The position numbers and the translations under genes were made by a program. Shown here in pieces: positions 25,658-34,739 of a stretch of DNA of 64,000 nucleotides; the first letter of the stretch is position 1; each line of letters starts with the position of its first letter. The notes beneath the pieces were generated by a model, which searched no databases, was not told where the DNA came from, and was given only the letters and a program-made list of their open reading frames with translations. This stretch comes from Chlorogloeopsis sp038404745 (lineage in GTDB: Bacteria; Cyanobacteriota; Cyanobacteriia; Cyanobacteriales; Nostocaceae): assembly GCF_038404745.2 (NCBI RefSeq), contig NZ_JAYKTT020000084.1:29429-93428 (forward strand), written 5' to 3'.

Positions 25658-27154
25658 TTACACTACCGCTTTTTCCAACATCAGCTTGGTGCGCTTCATT
25701 GGTTCTGGCACAGGAATAGGATAGTCTCCTGTGAAGCAAGCAGAGCAAAAGCTTTGTGGATCTTCTCGTGTTGCTGCGAGCATTCCCTGCCAGCTTAAAT
25801 AGGCAAGACTGTCTACCTCTAGTTGCTTGGTGATTTCTTCTACTGATTTAGTGGCAGCGATCAGTTGATCCTGGGTATCAGTATCAATGCCATAGAAGCA
25901 GGGATGAGTTACTGGCGGTGAGGAAATTCGCATATGTACCTCTACCGCGCCGGCTTCACGCAAGGTTTTAACCAATTTTCGGCTAGTTGTCCCGCGAACA
26001 ATTGAGTCATCTACAATTACAACTCGTTTGCCGTATAACACGTCTTTGAGCGGGTTTAATTTCATGCGAATACCCGACTCCCGCATGGATTGGGTAGGCT
26101 GAATAAAAGTGCGCCCGACGTAGCGATTTTTGATCAGTCCTTCTGCATAAGGGATACCGGAAGCTTGAGAAAATCCAATAGCTGCTGGCACACCAGAATC
26201 AGGAACACCAATGACAATATCGGCTTCTGTGGGTGATTCTTCTGCTAGGTGCCGCCCCAATCGCATCCGGTAGCTGTATAAACTTTCTCCCCGCATAACG
26301 CTATCTGGGCGGGCAAAGTAAATCATCTCAAAGATACACAGCTTGCGTTGTGGCTGTTGGTACCAGTGATAGGAAGTTAAACCCTCTTCTGTAATCCAAA
26401 CTAACTCACCTGGTTGTACATCTCGCAGAAATTCGGCACCGATGATATCTAAAGCACAGGTTTCAGAAGCGAGGACGTAACGCACTGGATTGCTTTCCAA
26501 AGTACCTATGACGAGGGGACGAATACCATTGGAATCGCGAACACCCATGACACCAGTGGGCGTGCCAATGACTAAACTAAAGGCTCCCTGACAGCGACCA
26601 AAAGCTTCAATGCAACCTTCTAACCAATCTCTACCTGCGTTGACTTCTTCGGCGATCGCAAAAGCAATCATCTCGGAATCAGTTGTAGTGACTAAGTTGC
26701 AGTTTTTTTGCAGCAACTCTTCCCGTAATTGTGCGACATTGACTAAATTCCCATTATGTGCTAGAGCTAATTTTCCTAAACGAGTGTCAACTACGGCTGG
26801 TTGAGCATTAACTTTGCGGCTAGAACCTGTGGTTGAATAACGAGTGTGACCAACAGCGATACTGCCAGGTAACTCATTCAAATTCGTTTCATTAAAGACT
26901 TGGGACACCAAACCCATATCTTTGTGGAGGTGTACTTGCTCACCTTCAAATGTGGCAATGCCAGCCGATTCTTGCCCCCGGTGTTGGAGAGCATACAATC
27001 CAAAGTAGGTGAGTTTGGCAACGTCTTCCCCTGGTGCATAAATGCCAAATACACCACAAGCTTCTTCTGGCTTGTCTGTTCGAGTTTCTAAATCGTTCAT
27101 TAAGTTATTCTGTCGGGGGTAGTCATCCGAAGTGACGCTATGCTTGGGAATCAT
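25658..27154 (-). CDS. purF: Amidophosphoribosyltransferase PurF
   Basis: 498 residues from the chosen ATG. It catalyses the first committed step of purine synthesis, PRPP plus glutamine to phosphoribosylamine. The N-terminal Ntn-hydrolase nucleophile is Cys33 (EEACGVFGIY), exposed after removal of a propeptide. GHTRYSTTGS, the glutaminase fold, and the PRPP-binding VVIVDDSIVRGTTSRK are visible. Late cysteines (FCSACFTGDYP) could bind an iron-sulfur cluster. The frame extends to a TTG at 27184. The ATG at 27154 has AGGAG about 10 bases upstream and is preferred. purL lies just upstream on the same strand. Confidence 0.96.
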   Translation of the reverse strand: MIPKHSVTSDDYPRQNNLMNDLETRTDKPEEACGVFGIYAPGEDVAKLTYFGLYALQHRGQESAGIATFEGEQVHLHKDMGLVSQVFNETNLNELPGSIAVGHTRYSTTGSSRKVNAQPAVVDTRLGKLALAHNGNLVNVAQLREELLQKNCNLVTTTDSEMIAFAIAEEVNAGRDWLEGCIEAFGRCQGAFSLVIGTPTGVMGVRDSNGIRPLVIGTLESNPVRYVLASETCALDIIGAEFLRDVQPGELVWITEEGLTSYHWYQQPQRKLCIFEMIYFARPDSVMRGESLYSYRMRLGRHLAEESPTEADIVIGVPDSGVPAAIGFSQASGIPYAEGLIKNRYVGRTFIQPTQSMRESGIRMKLNPLKDVLYGKRVVIVDDSIVRGTTSRKLVKTLREAGAVEVHMRISSPPVTHPCFYGIDTDTQDQLIAATKSVEEITKQLEVDSLAYLSWQGMLAATREDPQSFCSACFTGDYPIPVPEPMKRTKLMLEKAVV

Positions 27155-27349
27155 GCTCGCTTTGCTCCTGGTCGGGGGTGTCAAGTCACTAGGATTATGT
27201 AAAGGGATAGTTGTGTGATGATTAATAAAAAATTAACCATCCATTAAAACAGTACCTTAATTACGCTTGCGGTAGCCAGTACAAATGATGAGTTATTAGT
27301 TAAAACCCTTACTTTCTACTTTTTAGTTTCAACTCTGTAAGTAATAGAG

Positions 27350-29764
27350 TTAAGGAGTAGCACTAGACATGGCTAAACGTTTTTCAATCGCATTGAAGTA
27401 GCGATCGCTCATCACCTCAATCCTAACGTTTATTAAAGTTTGCTTATCAGAGGTTAAAACCCGTAAACCCATTTCGGAATTCCCAACTTTACCCAACTTT
27501 TGCCATTCTTGGCAGAGATTTTCTTGTAAGTAAGATTCCCAAATATCTTGTTGTTTTGGCGTTACGGAAACTACTATTCGCGCACCACCTTCGCCGAACA
27601 ACACTTCATCTAGTCGTCGGGAATTATTTTCAGCTAAATCCAAGTTCACTACTGCACCAAGTTTGCCAGTTATACAACTTTCAGCAATAGCAGTAATCAA
27701 ACCACCCTCAGCACAATCATGAGCTGAACGTATCCACCCTTGACGAATTCCCTCACGACAAACTTTTTGCACTCGCCGTTCCAAATCAAAATCTACCCGT
27801 GGTGGTTGTCCAGCAATAGTATTGTGGATGGTCGCTAAATATTCTGAACCACCTAAAGTGGAATAAGAAGATAATCCACCCAATAAATAAATTACATCGC
27901 CCTCAGCTTGCCAAGCTTGACCACAAATTTTGCTTAAATCGGGTATCAAGCCCACCATTCCGACAACAGGAGTTGGATAAATAGGTTGGGGTAGCCCCTG
28001 AGAATCAAGGGTTTCGTTATATAGAGAAACATTACCACCTGTAACTGGGGTTGCCATTTCTCGACAACCTTCCGCCAATCCGCGACAAGCTTCAGCTAAT
28101 TGCCAGTAACCAATTGGTTTCTCTGGGCTACCAAAATTAAGGTTATCAGTGACTGCCAATGGTTCCGCACCGACACAACTAAGATTGCGTGCTGCTTCTG
28201 CTACTACTGCTTTTGCCCCCTCATAAGGGTCAAGATAAACGTAGCGAGGATTGCAGTCTACAGTTGCTGCTACACCTGAGTTGAAATTTTGGATTTTGGA
28301 TTTTGGATTTTGGATTAAGGTTTCTCCTCTCCCCTTTTCCCTCTCTCCCCCTCTCCCACTCTCTTCTTCCAGGGGACGCAACCTAATCACAGCAGCATCA
28401 CCACCGCCAGGTAACATTATGGTGTTGTTCTGTACTTGATGGTCGTACTGGCGATAAACCCAACGCTTAGAGGCGATCGTAGGAGTATCTAGCAAAGTTA
28501 GTAGGATATCATTCCAATTGTGCTGGCGTCCCTGAATATTAATCCCAGTCATTGTACAGGCAGGGAGGGAATCAGGTGTCCATTCCCAAGCTTTACGCAC
28601 ATACTCCGGTGGTTCTGCCAAAACTTCTCGCTCATACAAAGGGGTATTTTCTGCCAAAGCTGTAGCAGGGATTTCTGCTGCAACTTTACCCCGAAATAGA
28701 ATCCGCACTACTGGTTCGGCAATTATAGTACCAGCAACAACCGCGTGTAGTCCCCAACGGTGAAATATATCAATTAATTCTTGTTCGCGCCCCTTTTGGG
28801 CAACAAACAGCATTCTTTCTTGAGACTCAGAAAGCAAGTATTCATAGGGAACCATCCCCAATTCTCTGACAGGAACTTTATCTAAATCGAATTCAATTCC
28901 CACGCCACCTTTGGCTGCCATTTCTGAGGTAGAACAGGTAATGCCAGCTGCACCCATATCCTGCGCAGCAACAACTACACCTGTTTTAAAAGCTTCCAAG
29001 CAAGCTTCAATTAGTGACTTTTCTAAAAAGGGATCGCCTACTTGTACTGCCGGGCGATCGTCTAATGATGCATAACTGAGTTCGGCACTGGCAAAGCTTG
29101 CGCCTCCCATGCCATCGCGCCCAGTGGTGGAACCGACATACAGCACAGGATTTCCAATCCCAGCAGCCCCAGATTTAACGATTTCCGGCGTTTCCATCAA
29201 TCCTAATGCCATAACATTCACCAAAGGATTGCCGGAATAAGCACGGTCAAAGTATACTTCACCGCCAACGGTAGGCACACCAACACAGTTACCATAGTGG
29301 CTTATACCTGCTACCACACCGTTAAAAAGCCTTTGGGTTTTTGCATCTTCTAGAGAACCGAAGCGCAGGGAATTTAAAATGGCAATGGGACGCGCCCCCA
29401 TTGTGAAGATATCGCGAAGAATGCCTCCCACGCCTGTCGCAGCTCCTTGGAAAGGTTCTACAGCAGAAGGGTGATTGTGAGATTCTATTTTAAACGCGAG
29501 CCGCAATCCGTTACCTAAGTCTACAACACCAGCATTTTCACCAGGGCCAACAAGAATGCGATCGCCTGTAGTAGGAAATTGTTTTAGTAAAGGTCGAGAA
29601 TTTTTGTAACAGCAATGTTCTGACCACATTACTCCAAACATCCCCAATTCAGCTTTGTTTGGATGACGTCCTAACCGCCGCACAATTTCTTGATATTCTT
29701 CAGGTTTAATACCTTCAGATGCGATTTCTTCGGGAGAAAAGGGAACTTCGGAGGTGGTGGTCAT
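27350..29764 (-). CDS. purL: Phosphoribosylformylglycinamidine synthase II PurL, with low-complexity insert
   Basis: 804 residues. It is the ATP-dependent synthetase subunit of the fourth purine step (FGAR to FGAM) and works with PurS and PurQ. Recognised blocks are FGVMWSEHCCYKNSRPLL, VGPGENAGVVDLG, ESHNHPSAVEPFQGAATGVGG, QDMGAAGITCSTSEMA and VTGGNVSLYNE. Between RLRPL (464) and SGVAATVDCNP (496 onward) about 30 residues are unlike PurL (EEESGRGGEREKGRGE, then IQNPKSKIQN). They are encoded by intergenic-type repeats at about 28277-28372. The frame is kept and the core is intact, so the enzyme is probably active. purF follows after 195 bases. Confidence 0.96.
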   Translation of the reverse strand: MTTTSEVPFSPEEIASEGIKPEEYQEIVRRLGRHPNKAELGMFGVMWSEHCCYKNSRPLLKQFPTTGDRILVGPGENAGVVDLGNGLRLAFKIESHNHPSAVEPFQGAATGVGGILRDIFTMGARPIAILNSLRFGSLEDAKTQRLFNGVVAGISHYGNCVGVPTVGGEVYFDRAYSGNPLVNVMALGLMETPEIVKSGAAGIGNPVLYVGSTTGRDGMGGASFASAELSYASLDDRPAVQVGDPFLEKSLIEACLEAFKTGVVVAAQDMGAAGITCSTSEMAAKGGVGIEFDLDKVPVRELGMVPYEYLLSESQERMLFVAQKGREQELIDIFHRWGLHAVVAGTIIAEPVVRILFRGKVAAEIPATALAENTPLYEREVLAEPPEYVRKAWEWTPDSLPACTMTGINIQGRQHNWNDILLTLLDTPTIASKRWVYRQYDHQVQNNTIMLPGGGDAAVIRLRPLEEESGRGGEREKGRGETLIQNPKSKIQNFNSGVAATVDCNPRYVYLDPYEGAKAVVAEAARNLSCVGAEPLAVTDNLNFGSPEKPIGYWQLAEACRGLAEGCREMATPVTGGNVSLYNETLDSQGLPQPIYPTPVVGMVGLIPDLSKICGQAWQAEGDVIYLLGGLSSYSTLGGSEYLATIHNTIAGQPPRVDFDLERRVQKVCREGIRQGWIRSAHDCAEGGLITAIAESCITGKLGAVVNLDLAENNSRRLDEVLFGEGGARIVVSVTPKQQDIWESYLQENLCQEWQKLGKVGNSEMGLRVLTSDKQTLINVRIEVMSDRYFNAIEKRLAMSSATP
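28277..28372. repeat. Intergenic-type repeat inserted in frame in purL
   Basis: On the plus strand, four to five copies of GGATTTT (28285-28316), then a C/T-rich tract (TCTCCTCTCCCC...). The first part matches the TTTTGGAT repeats at 6637-6668. The second part is of the same kind as the tracts at 1027-1104 and 20943-21000. Confidence 0.85.
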
Positions 29765-31005
29765 ATTTCAGTAATGCACCAAGGGGACAAAGGTCTATTG
29801 TATCGATTTCTGAACCATTACCGTAAAGTACTTAAATCTTGGTTTAACTATCTAATTCAGCAGTAATTCTGTGTGCATTTTTGCATTTTTATAAAATAAA
29901 GTCATACATTTAGGTATTTTCACGATTACTAGAGAAATAGTTATTTTGTATATTTAGTCAACTAAGTATAGCTGATAAATATATGTAAGTATAAATGCGA
30001 AAAACTCTACTTTCTTCTTGATTTGGCAAATTTACACTTGCTGAAATCTCAATTTGGCAAATCTATTGATGATGTTTGCATTTACAGTTGTGAGTGAAGT
30101 TATCGCGATTGCAACTATTAGTTATGATTAGGTTTACTACCAGTGTATTTAGGGTATTTAGGACTGAAATAAAAATGTTTCTAATAAAAAATTACTTTTA
30201 CCAATAGTATAAACGCGATTGCAGCATTTTTCAAAACAATCGGCAGATGAGTGCTGCGTCTTTGCGATCCCAAGCCTCTTCTATGCTATCAATCAAAGCC
30301 TGTTTAGTCATAAAAATATTTTGCAATGTCTGCTACTCACTCAATCAAGAAAGTTTTTGGGATCGACAAGCTATTTGGCTGTAGATATCAAGTCTGAATA
30401 GCAGACGTGTAAAATACGCTTAAAATGATGTTGTGATAAAAATCACAATTATATATGATTGAGATCCTATCCCAATAATCGGCAAATAGAGATAATAACG
30501 GATAACTGAACTCTAGCCGAGTCAATAATAGGGAACACACTGATTGCCGATAGCCTTCTTGAGAATGCTGTTGGCATTTTTGTTGTCTACATAATCTGCG
30601 GCGTTGTTGATTTGCGGTGTGAATTTTGGATGCCCAGATGCGATAGATTACCTCTATCTGAGGGTTTTGGCTGCATGCAAAATTATTTTCATACATCAAG
30701 CAAAGCCTGATTTGCTGAGTTTGCATACCAAGCGCAAATGCCCGTTGCTTTACCCTAACAACTAGTGTATGAGGGGATTTTAACAGTTGTTTCTCTAAGA
30801 CCAAGAAATATGTAACTGCTTCTAGAAACCACAAAATTTCCCCACATCTGGTTAGTAACTTGACAAAAATTTTGCCAGAGCCACTACAAGTGTGGGGAGA
30901 TATGATGGTATTAAGAAATATGATAAATTTCAGGTGCTAGTACTTTGCACTGAATTTTAGAGTCGCAGAAGTCCACGCAAAGATAGCGTCAGAACTTACT
31001 TTGGA
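29765..31005. other. Long gene-poor stretch between apcD and purL
   Basis: About 1240 bases. A 148-codon minus-strand frame (30388-30834) and a 60-codon plus-strand frame have no family resemblance and odd composition, so neither is called. One short minus-strand frame at 30231-30311 (26 codons, MTKQALIDSIEEAWDRKD...) looks protein-like. Reading on in another frame extends it, so it may be the remnant of a small gene. No RNA gene was recognised. Confidence 0.45.
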
Positions 31006-31491
31006 TTAAGACATTGCTTGGATGATGTAATCAAAGTAAGGAGCTGCTTCGATGGCGTCTTCAGCATTGAGTAGATCCAGGGAGGCTTTCTTCAAACAGT
31101 TAATGGCTTCAACCATTCCAGGTACGGGAACGCCCAAAGAATTGTACATTTCCCGAACACCTACCAAACCAATTTTTTCAATTGGTTCTTTATCACCAGC
31201 AAGCACGCCATAGGTAATTAGGCGCAGGTACCAGCCAAAATCGCGGATACATAGAGCACGCTGGCGCTCACCGTATGCATTGCCTCCTGGCGCAATAAAG
31301 TCGGGGCGCTTCTGCCAAAGCTGTTTAGTAGCTTCCTGCACTATTTTTTTTTCGTTTTCAGCCAGGGTGTTGGCAATACGTACCCGCTGTTCGCCTGTTT
31401 GCAAAAAGTCTTTAATACTTTTGAGTTCACCACTGCTGGGATAACGCAGTTCGTCGTCGGCTTTGAGAATAACTTGGCTTACTACAGTCAT
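31006..31491 (-). CDS. apcD: Allophycocyanin-B alpha subunit ApcD
   Basis: 161 residues. It is a terminal emitter of the phycobilisome core that passes excitation to the photosystems, especially photosystem I. MTVVSQVILKADDELRYPSSGELKSI and ERQRALCIRDFGWYLR distinguish it from ApcA. Cys81 is the phycocyanobilin attachment site. VREMYNSLGVPVPGMVEAIN and the AAPYFDYIIQAMS ending are typical. It is a single-gene unit, apart from the apcABC cluster. Confidence 0.95.
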   Translation of the reverse strand: MTVVSQVILKADDELRYPSSGELKSIKDFLQTGEQRVRIANTLAENEKKIVQEATKQLWQKRPDFIAPGGNAYGERQRALCIRDFGWYLRLITYGVLAGDKEPIEKIGLVGVREMYNSLGVPVPGMVEAINCLKKASLDLLNAEDAIEAAPYFDYIIQAMS

Positions 31492-31622
31492 GATTATTTA
31501 AATCACGAGATTTATTATTTGCTAGTTTAACGAGTCTTGTGGACACAAGGGAAGAGGATGGGGGGATTGAGGGAGTGGGGAAGGAAAGACAAGTGGACAA
31601 GCACAGGAGTAACAGGGGAGTA

Positions 31623-31671
31623 ATAAACCAACCACTAAACTACTAACTACTAACCACTAACTAATAACCAA
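31623..31671. repeat. ACTAACTA-type repeats upstream of rlmD
   Basis: Imperfect tandem ACCACTAA/CTAACTACTAA units running up to the ATG of the methyltransferase gene. Like other STRR tracts here, but on the complementary strand. They replace any visible Shine-Dalgarno. Confidence 0.7.
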
Positions 31672-33038
31672 TGAAAGACACACTTTGGAAACAAGGCGAA
31701 TTAATAGAAGTTAACATTACTGATTTAAGTGATACAGGCGATGGTGTAGGACGATCGCACGAGCGAGTAGTATTCGTGCCGGATACTGTGCCTGGCGATC
31801 GCGCTATTGTCCGCCTAGTACACGTCAAAGCCAAATTTGCCCACGGTAAGCTTAAACAATTGTTAAAATCTTCTCCTCACCGCATTCGCTCAAGTTGTAT
31901 TGTGGCCGATAAGTGCGGTGGATGCCAGTGGCAGCATATAGATTATGAATATCAGCTAGTAGCTAAACGCAATCAAGTTATTCAAGCATTAGAACGTATT
32001 GGCGGTTTTGCACAACCACCAGTAAATCCGGTTTTAGCTCCTTTAAGTGCTTTGGGTTACCGTAATAAAGCTACCTATCCTATTGGTTTATCAGCAACTG
32101 GAAATGTTCAAGCTGGTTACTACCAAAAAGGTAGTCATCAATTAATTAATTTAAATCAATGCCCTGTCCAAGATACGCGATTAAATCCTTTGTTGACTCA
32201 AGTCAAACAAGATATTCAAAAGCGGGGTTGGCAAATTTATGATGAACATCGTCACACGGGGGTAGTACGCCATATTGGATTACGTATCGGTCGCCGCACT
32301 GGAGAAATTCTGCTAACTTTAGTGGTGAAAGATTGGGATTTACCAGGGATTAAAGATCAAGCACAAGAGTGGCTTAGGCGTTATCCGGATTTAGTGGGAG
32401 TTTGTTTAAACCGGAACTCTCAACGCACAAATTCCATCTTTGGATCTGAAACTCGGTGTGTTGCTGGAATCCCTTACCTGCGAGAAAAATTTGCTGGGCT
32501 AGAATTTCAAGTACGACCAGACACATTTTTTCAAGTCTATACAGAGACTGCGGAGGCATTGTTACAGGTCATTCAATCACAGTTGAATCTGCAAGGAAAT
32601 GAAGTGTTACTGGATGCCTACTGTGGCATTGGCACATTAACTTTGCCTTTGGCAAAACAAGTACATCAGGCGATCGGTTTAGAAATACAACCAGAGGCAG
32701 TGGAACAGGCGATTTTAAATGCACAATCTAATCAAATAAATAATGTATCTTTTCTTACGGGCGCAGTAGAAAAAATACTGCCGCAATTGGAAGTAAAACC
32801 GGATATTGTTTTGCTAGATCCACCACGTAAAGGATGCGATCGCCAAGTGATAGAAACTTTGTTGTCCAATCAACCCCAACGAATTGTTTATGTCAGTTGC
32901 AAAGCCACAACCCTTGCCCGTGACCTCAAATTACTTTGTGAACATGGAGTCTATACCATTAAACTTGTCCAGCCAGCTGATTTCTTTCCTCAAACAGCTC
33001 ATGTGGAAGCGGCAGCATTTCTTGTGTTATCACAATAG
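31671..33038 (+). CDS. rlmD: 23S rRNA (uracil-C5)-methyltransferase, RlmD/RumA type
   Basis: 455 residues. An N-terminal TRAM RNA-binding domain is followed by an iron-sulfur cluster site made of C76, C82, C85 (KCGGCQWQH) and C164 (NQCPVQ). The SAM-binding LLDAYCGIGTLTLPLA and the catalytic VYVSCKATTLARDL are intact. The family methylates uridines in 23S rRNA or tRNA; the exact target (U1939-type or other) cannot be fixed by eye. Transcribed alone; a short TAAAGGTA/TACCTTTA hairpin follows at 33040-33059. Confidence 0.92.
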   Translation: MKDTLWKQGELIEVNITDLSDTGDGVGRSHERVVFVPDTVPGDRAIVRLVHVKAKFAHGKLKQLLKSSPHRIRSSCIVADKCGGCQWQHIDYEYQLVAKRNQVIQALERIGGFAQPPVNPVLAPLSALGYRNKATYPIGLSATGNVQAGYYQKGSHQLINLNQCPVQDTRLNPLLTQVKQDIQKRGWQIYDEHRHTGVVRHIGLRIGRRTGEILLTLVVKDWDLPGIKDQAQEWLRRYPDLVGVCLNRNSQRTNSIFGSETRCVAGIPYLREKFAGLEFQVRPDTFFQVYTETAEALLQVIQSQLNLQGNEVLLDAYCGIGTLTLPLAKQVHQAIGLEIQPEAVEQAILNAQSNQINNVSFLTGAVEKILPQLEVKPDIVLLDPPRKGCDRQVIETLLSNQPQRIVYVSCKATTLARDLKLLCEHGVYTIKLVQPADFFPQTAHVEAAAFLVLSQ

Positions 33039-33472
33039 ATAAAGGTACTGATACCTTTACAAAAACTCAAAATTTAAATTTGTAGTCTAGTGCATAGCAA
33101 CAATGCTAAACTAGAGTTAAGGTAAGAATATAATCCTTCTGTTCATAATAAATAGAAGTAGTATGAGCTACTCTAAGACATACAATTAGGTTGTCTAAAA
33201 TATAAGTCGGTAGTTAAAAGAGTAAGTTAACACTCTTTTGTTCATGGATACAAAGCATTTTTTGATTTGCTGACTGCAATAGCAGATTTATTTAGGCCGT
33301 TTTATATGAGAACAACCCAGTGTCAAAAAGAGAGCTTATGCTCCCTGGCATTTTCAAAATTTAGTTTTAAAGACTTAAGTTTGAAGGCAACATGACCACC
33401 TCAAAATTTAATCAGGGTGCCTGTGACACCAAACTGATGTCTAGCTAACTCTGAAGCTGCGGGGTTTCTCTT
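33039..33472. other. Gene-free stretch upstream of the anti-sigma-type ATPase
   Basis: About 430 bases. It contains the small hairpin just after rlmD and another, AAAAGAGT/ACTCTTTT, at 33216-33239. No ORF or known motif is recognised. Confidence 0.5.
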
Positions 33473-33928
33473 GTGATTACCATTTCACTTCGTCCACTCG
33501 GACGTAATTGGGGTACAATTAGCTTTGCCTCAACGCTATATCTTTGTCCAATACTAGATTTACTCTTGGCAGAAATTCCAGTCAAAATGCAAGCTGAATT
33601 GCGGCTAGGACTCCAGGAAGCCTTAGTTAACGCAGCCAAACATGGCAATAACCTTGATCCAAGTAAAAAGGTTGTAGTACGTTTTTCGTTAATAGATAAT
33701 CAGTATTGGTGGGTGATCTCGGATCAAGGCAAGGGTTTCACTCCGCTATGCAATTGCGATACAGACCCATCACGATTTTTGCCATCAGATGAGGCAGAGA
33801 GTGGTCGTGGTTTATCAATTTTACATCAGATTTTTGACCAAGTAGAGTGGAACAAAAGGGGTACAGAGTTAAGACTTTGCAAATTATTAGATCAGAATCG
33901 ACTCAGGATACCGCTGTTGCGAAATTAG
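33473..33928 (+). CDS. Anti-sigma-factor-type ATPase (RsbW-like HATPase)
   Basis: 151 residues forming a stand-alone GHKL ATPase domain: N-box LGLQEALVNAAKHGN, G1 box SDQGKGF, and G2 box ESGRGLSIL. Such RsbW/SpoIIAB-like proteins are Ser/Thr kinases that bind anti-anti-sigma or sigma factors in partner-switching pathways. Cyanobacteria carry several. No STAS-domain antagonist or phosphatase is adjacent. Start is GTG at 33473; no strong ribosome-binding site is seen. Confidence 0.88.
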   Translation: MITISLRPLGRNWGTISFASTLYLCPILDLLLAEIPVKMQAELRLGLQEALVNAAKHGNNLDPSKKVVVRFSLIDNQYWWVISDQGKGFTPLCNCDTDPSRFLPSDEAESGRGLSILHQIFDQVEWNKRGTELRLCKLLDQNRLRIPLLRN

Positions 33929-33946
33929 GATAGTGGTTAGAGATTG

Positions 33947-34013
33947 TAGAGGCGGGTTTTGCTGATAATCTTGCCGTTTAAACTGATAATTTATCTTCTA
34001 AACCCGCCTTTAT
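33947..34013. repeat. Palindromic element, GCGGGTTT...AAACCCGC ends (copy B)
   Basis: Ends GAGGCGGGTTTT and AAACCCGCC. Its reverse complement aligns along its whole length with copy C at 56985-57050 (roughly four of five bases identical by eye). Flanked by TTAGTGG-type heptamers, as are the other copies. Confidence 0.8.
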
Positions 34014-34032
34014 AGTAGTTAGTAGTGAACGA

Positions 34033-34326
34033 CTAGCCACTAACCATTTTTTTGTCTCCGTGAGTTGGGCAGGGTGGTGCAGTAATAGAGCGATCTAACC
34101 ATCCCGTTGCCACTTCTAATCTTGCCAGAGCTTCTTGTTGTTGATCCTTGAGAAGGAAGACAAGAGCTGCCGCTAGTTGTTCGCTAGCGCGAGCTTTACG
34201 ATTAGACTTGAGGCGGTGCCAATCATTAGGGGAAATGCTCAGTTTCTCCATCAACGCTTGGGCAAGCTCCAAGGTAGTGTGATCATTCAGTTGACTGTTT
34301 TGAGGCTGCTGTGTAAATTGAGACAT
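34033..34326 (-). CDS. Small conserved cyanobacterial protein
   Basis: 97 residues. It begins MSQFTQQPQNSQLNDHTTLELAQALMEKL and contains SNRKARASEQLAAALVFLLKDQQQEALARLEVATGWLDRS, which looks like a helical domain. It may correspond to a cyanobacterial domain of unknown function (DUF6439 is my guess, unverified). It is soluble with no catalytic motif. Its start faces the coiled-coil gene at 34370, leaving 43 bases for two divergent starts. Confidence 0.75.
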   Translation of the reverse strand: MSQFTQQPQNSQLNDHTTLELAQALMEKLSISPNDWHRLKSNRKARASEQLAAALVFLLKDQQQEALARLEVATGWLDRSITAPPCPTHGDKKMVSG

Positions 34327-34369
34327 ACACTTTTAGCAAAGTCGCATTTATCTTTACTGTACTACTTTA

Positions 34370-34738
34370 ATGAAGCAGCCTCCAAAATCAAGAGAACCAT
34401 CAGAAGAGAAAAATCCAGAACTAGATTTTGAACAAGAACTGTTGGAAGTAGGGCGATCGCTTGGGGCATTAAAACAGCGTTATCGACAGGTAAAACGCGA
34501 TAGTCGTCAACAAAAACAATTGCAACAACAGTTTGAGCAGCTCAATCAAACTAAAAATCTGACGCCAGAAATGAGAGCCGAGTTACGGCAAATTCAACAG
34601 CAATTGGAAGTGCTAGAAGTGTGCTTAGAAAGCCAGCTGTTTTCTTGGCACGGATTGAAAGATCCTTTTTGGCAAGCCGTCCGCTTCGGTGGATTGGGCG
34701 TTATCATAGGCTGGATATTAAAGTCTTGTGCTGGATAA
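34370..34738 (+). CDS. Small coiled-coil protein with C-terminal membrane helix
   Basis: 122 residues. A charged N-terminus leads into a glutamine-rich coiled coil (about 20-90: LGALKQRYRQVKRDSRQQKQLQQQFEQL). A C-terminal hydrophobic segment follows (FGGLGVIIGWILKSC). It would be a tail-anchored membrane protein. Its stop lies one base before the asnS ATG, so the two genes are surely co-transcribed. Family not recognised; no function inferred beyond membrane association. Confidence 0.75.
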   Translation: MKQPPKSREPSEEKNPELDFEQELLEVGRSLGALKQRYRQVKRDSRQQKQLQQQFEQLNQTKNLTPEMRAELRQIQQQLEVLEVCLESQLFSWHGLKDPFWQAVRFGGLGVIIGWILKSCAG

Positions 34739-34739
34739 T

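Noticed and set aside
28251..28439. Plus-strand ORF inside purL
   Set aside because: Shadow of the repeat insert on the opposite strand.
30388..30834. 148-codon minus-strand ORF between purL and apcD
   Set aside because: No recognisable family, unusual amino-acid mix, no ribosome-binding site; probably a chance frame in spacer DNA.
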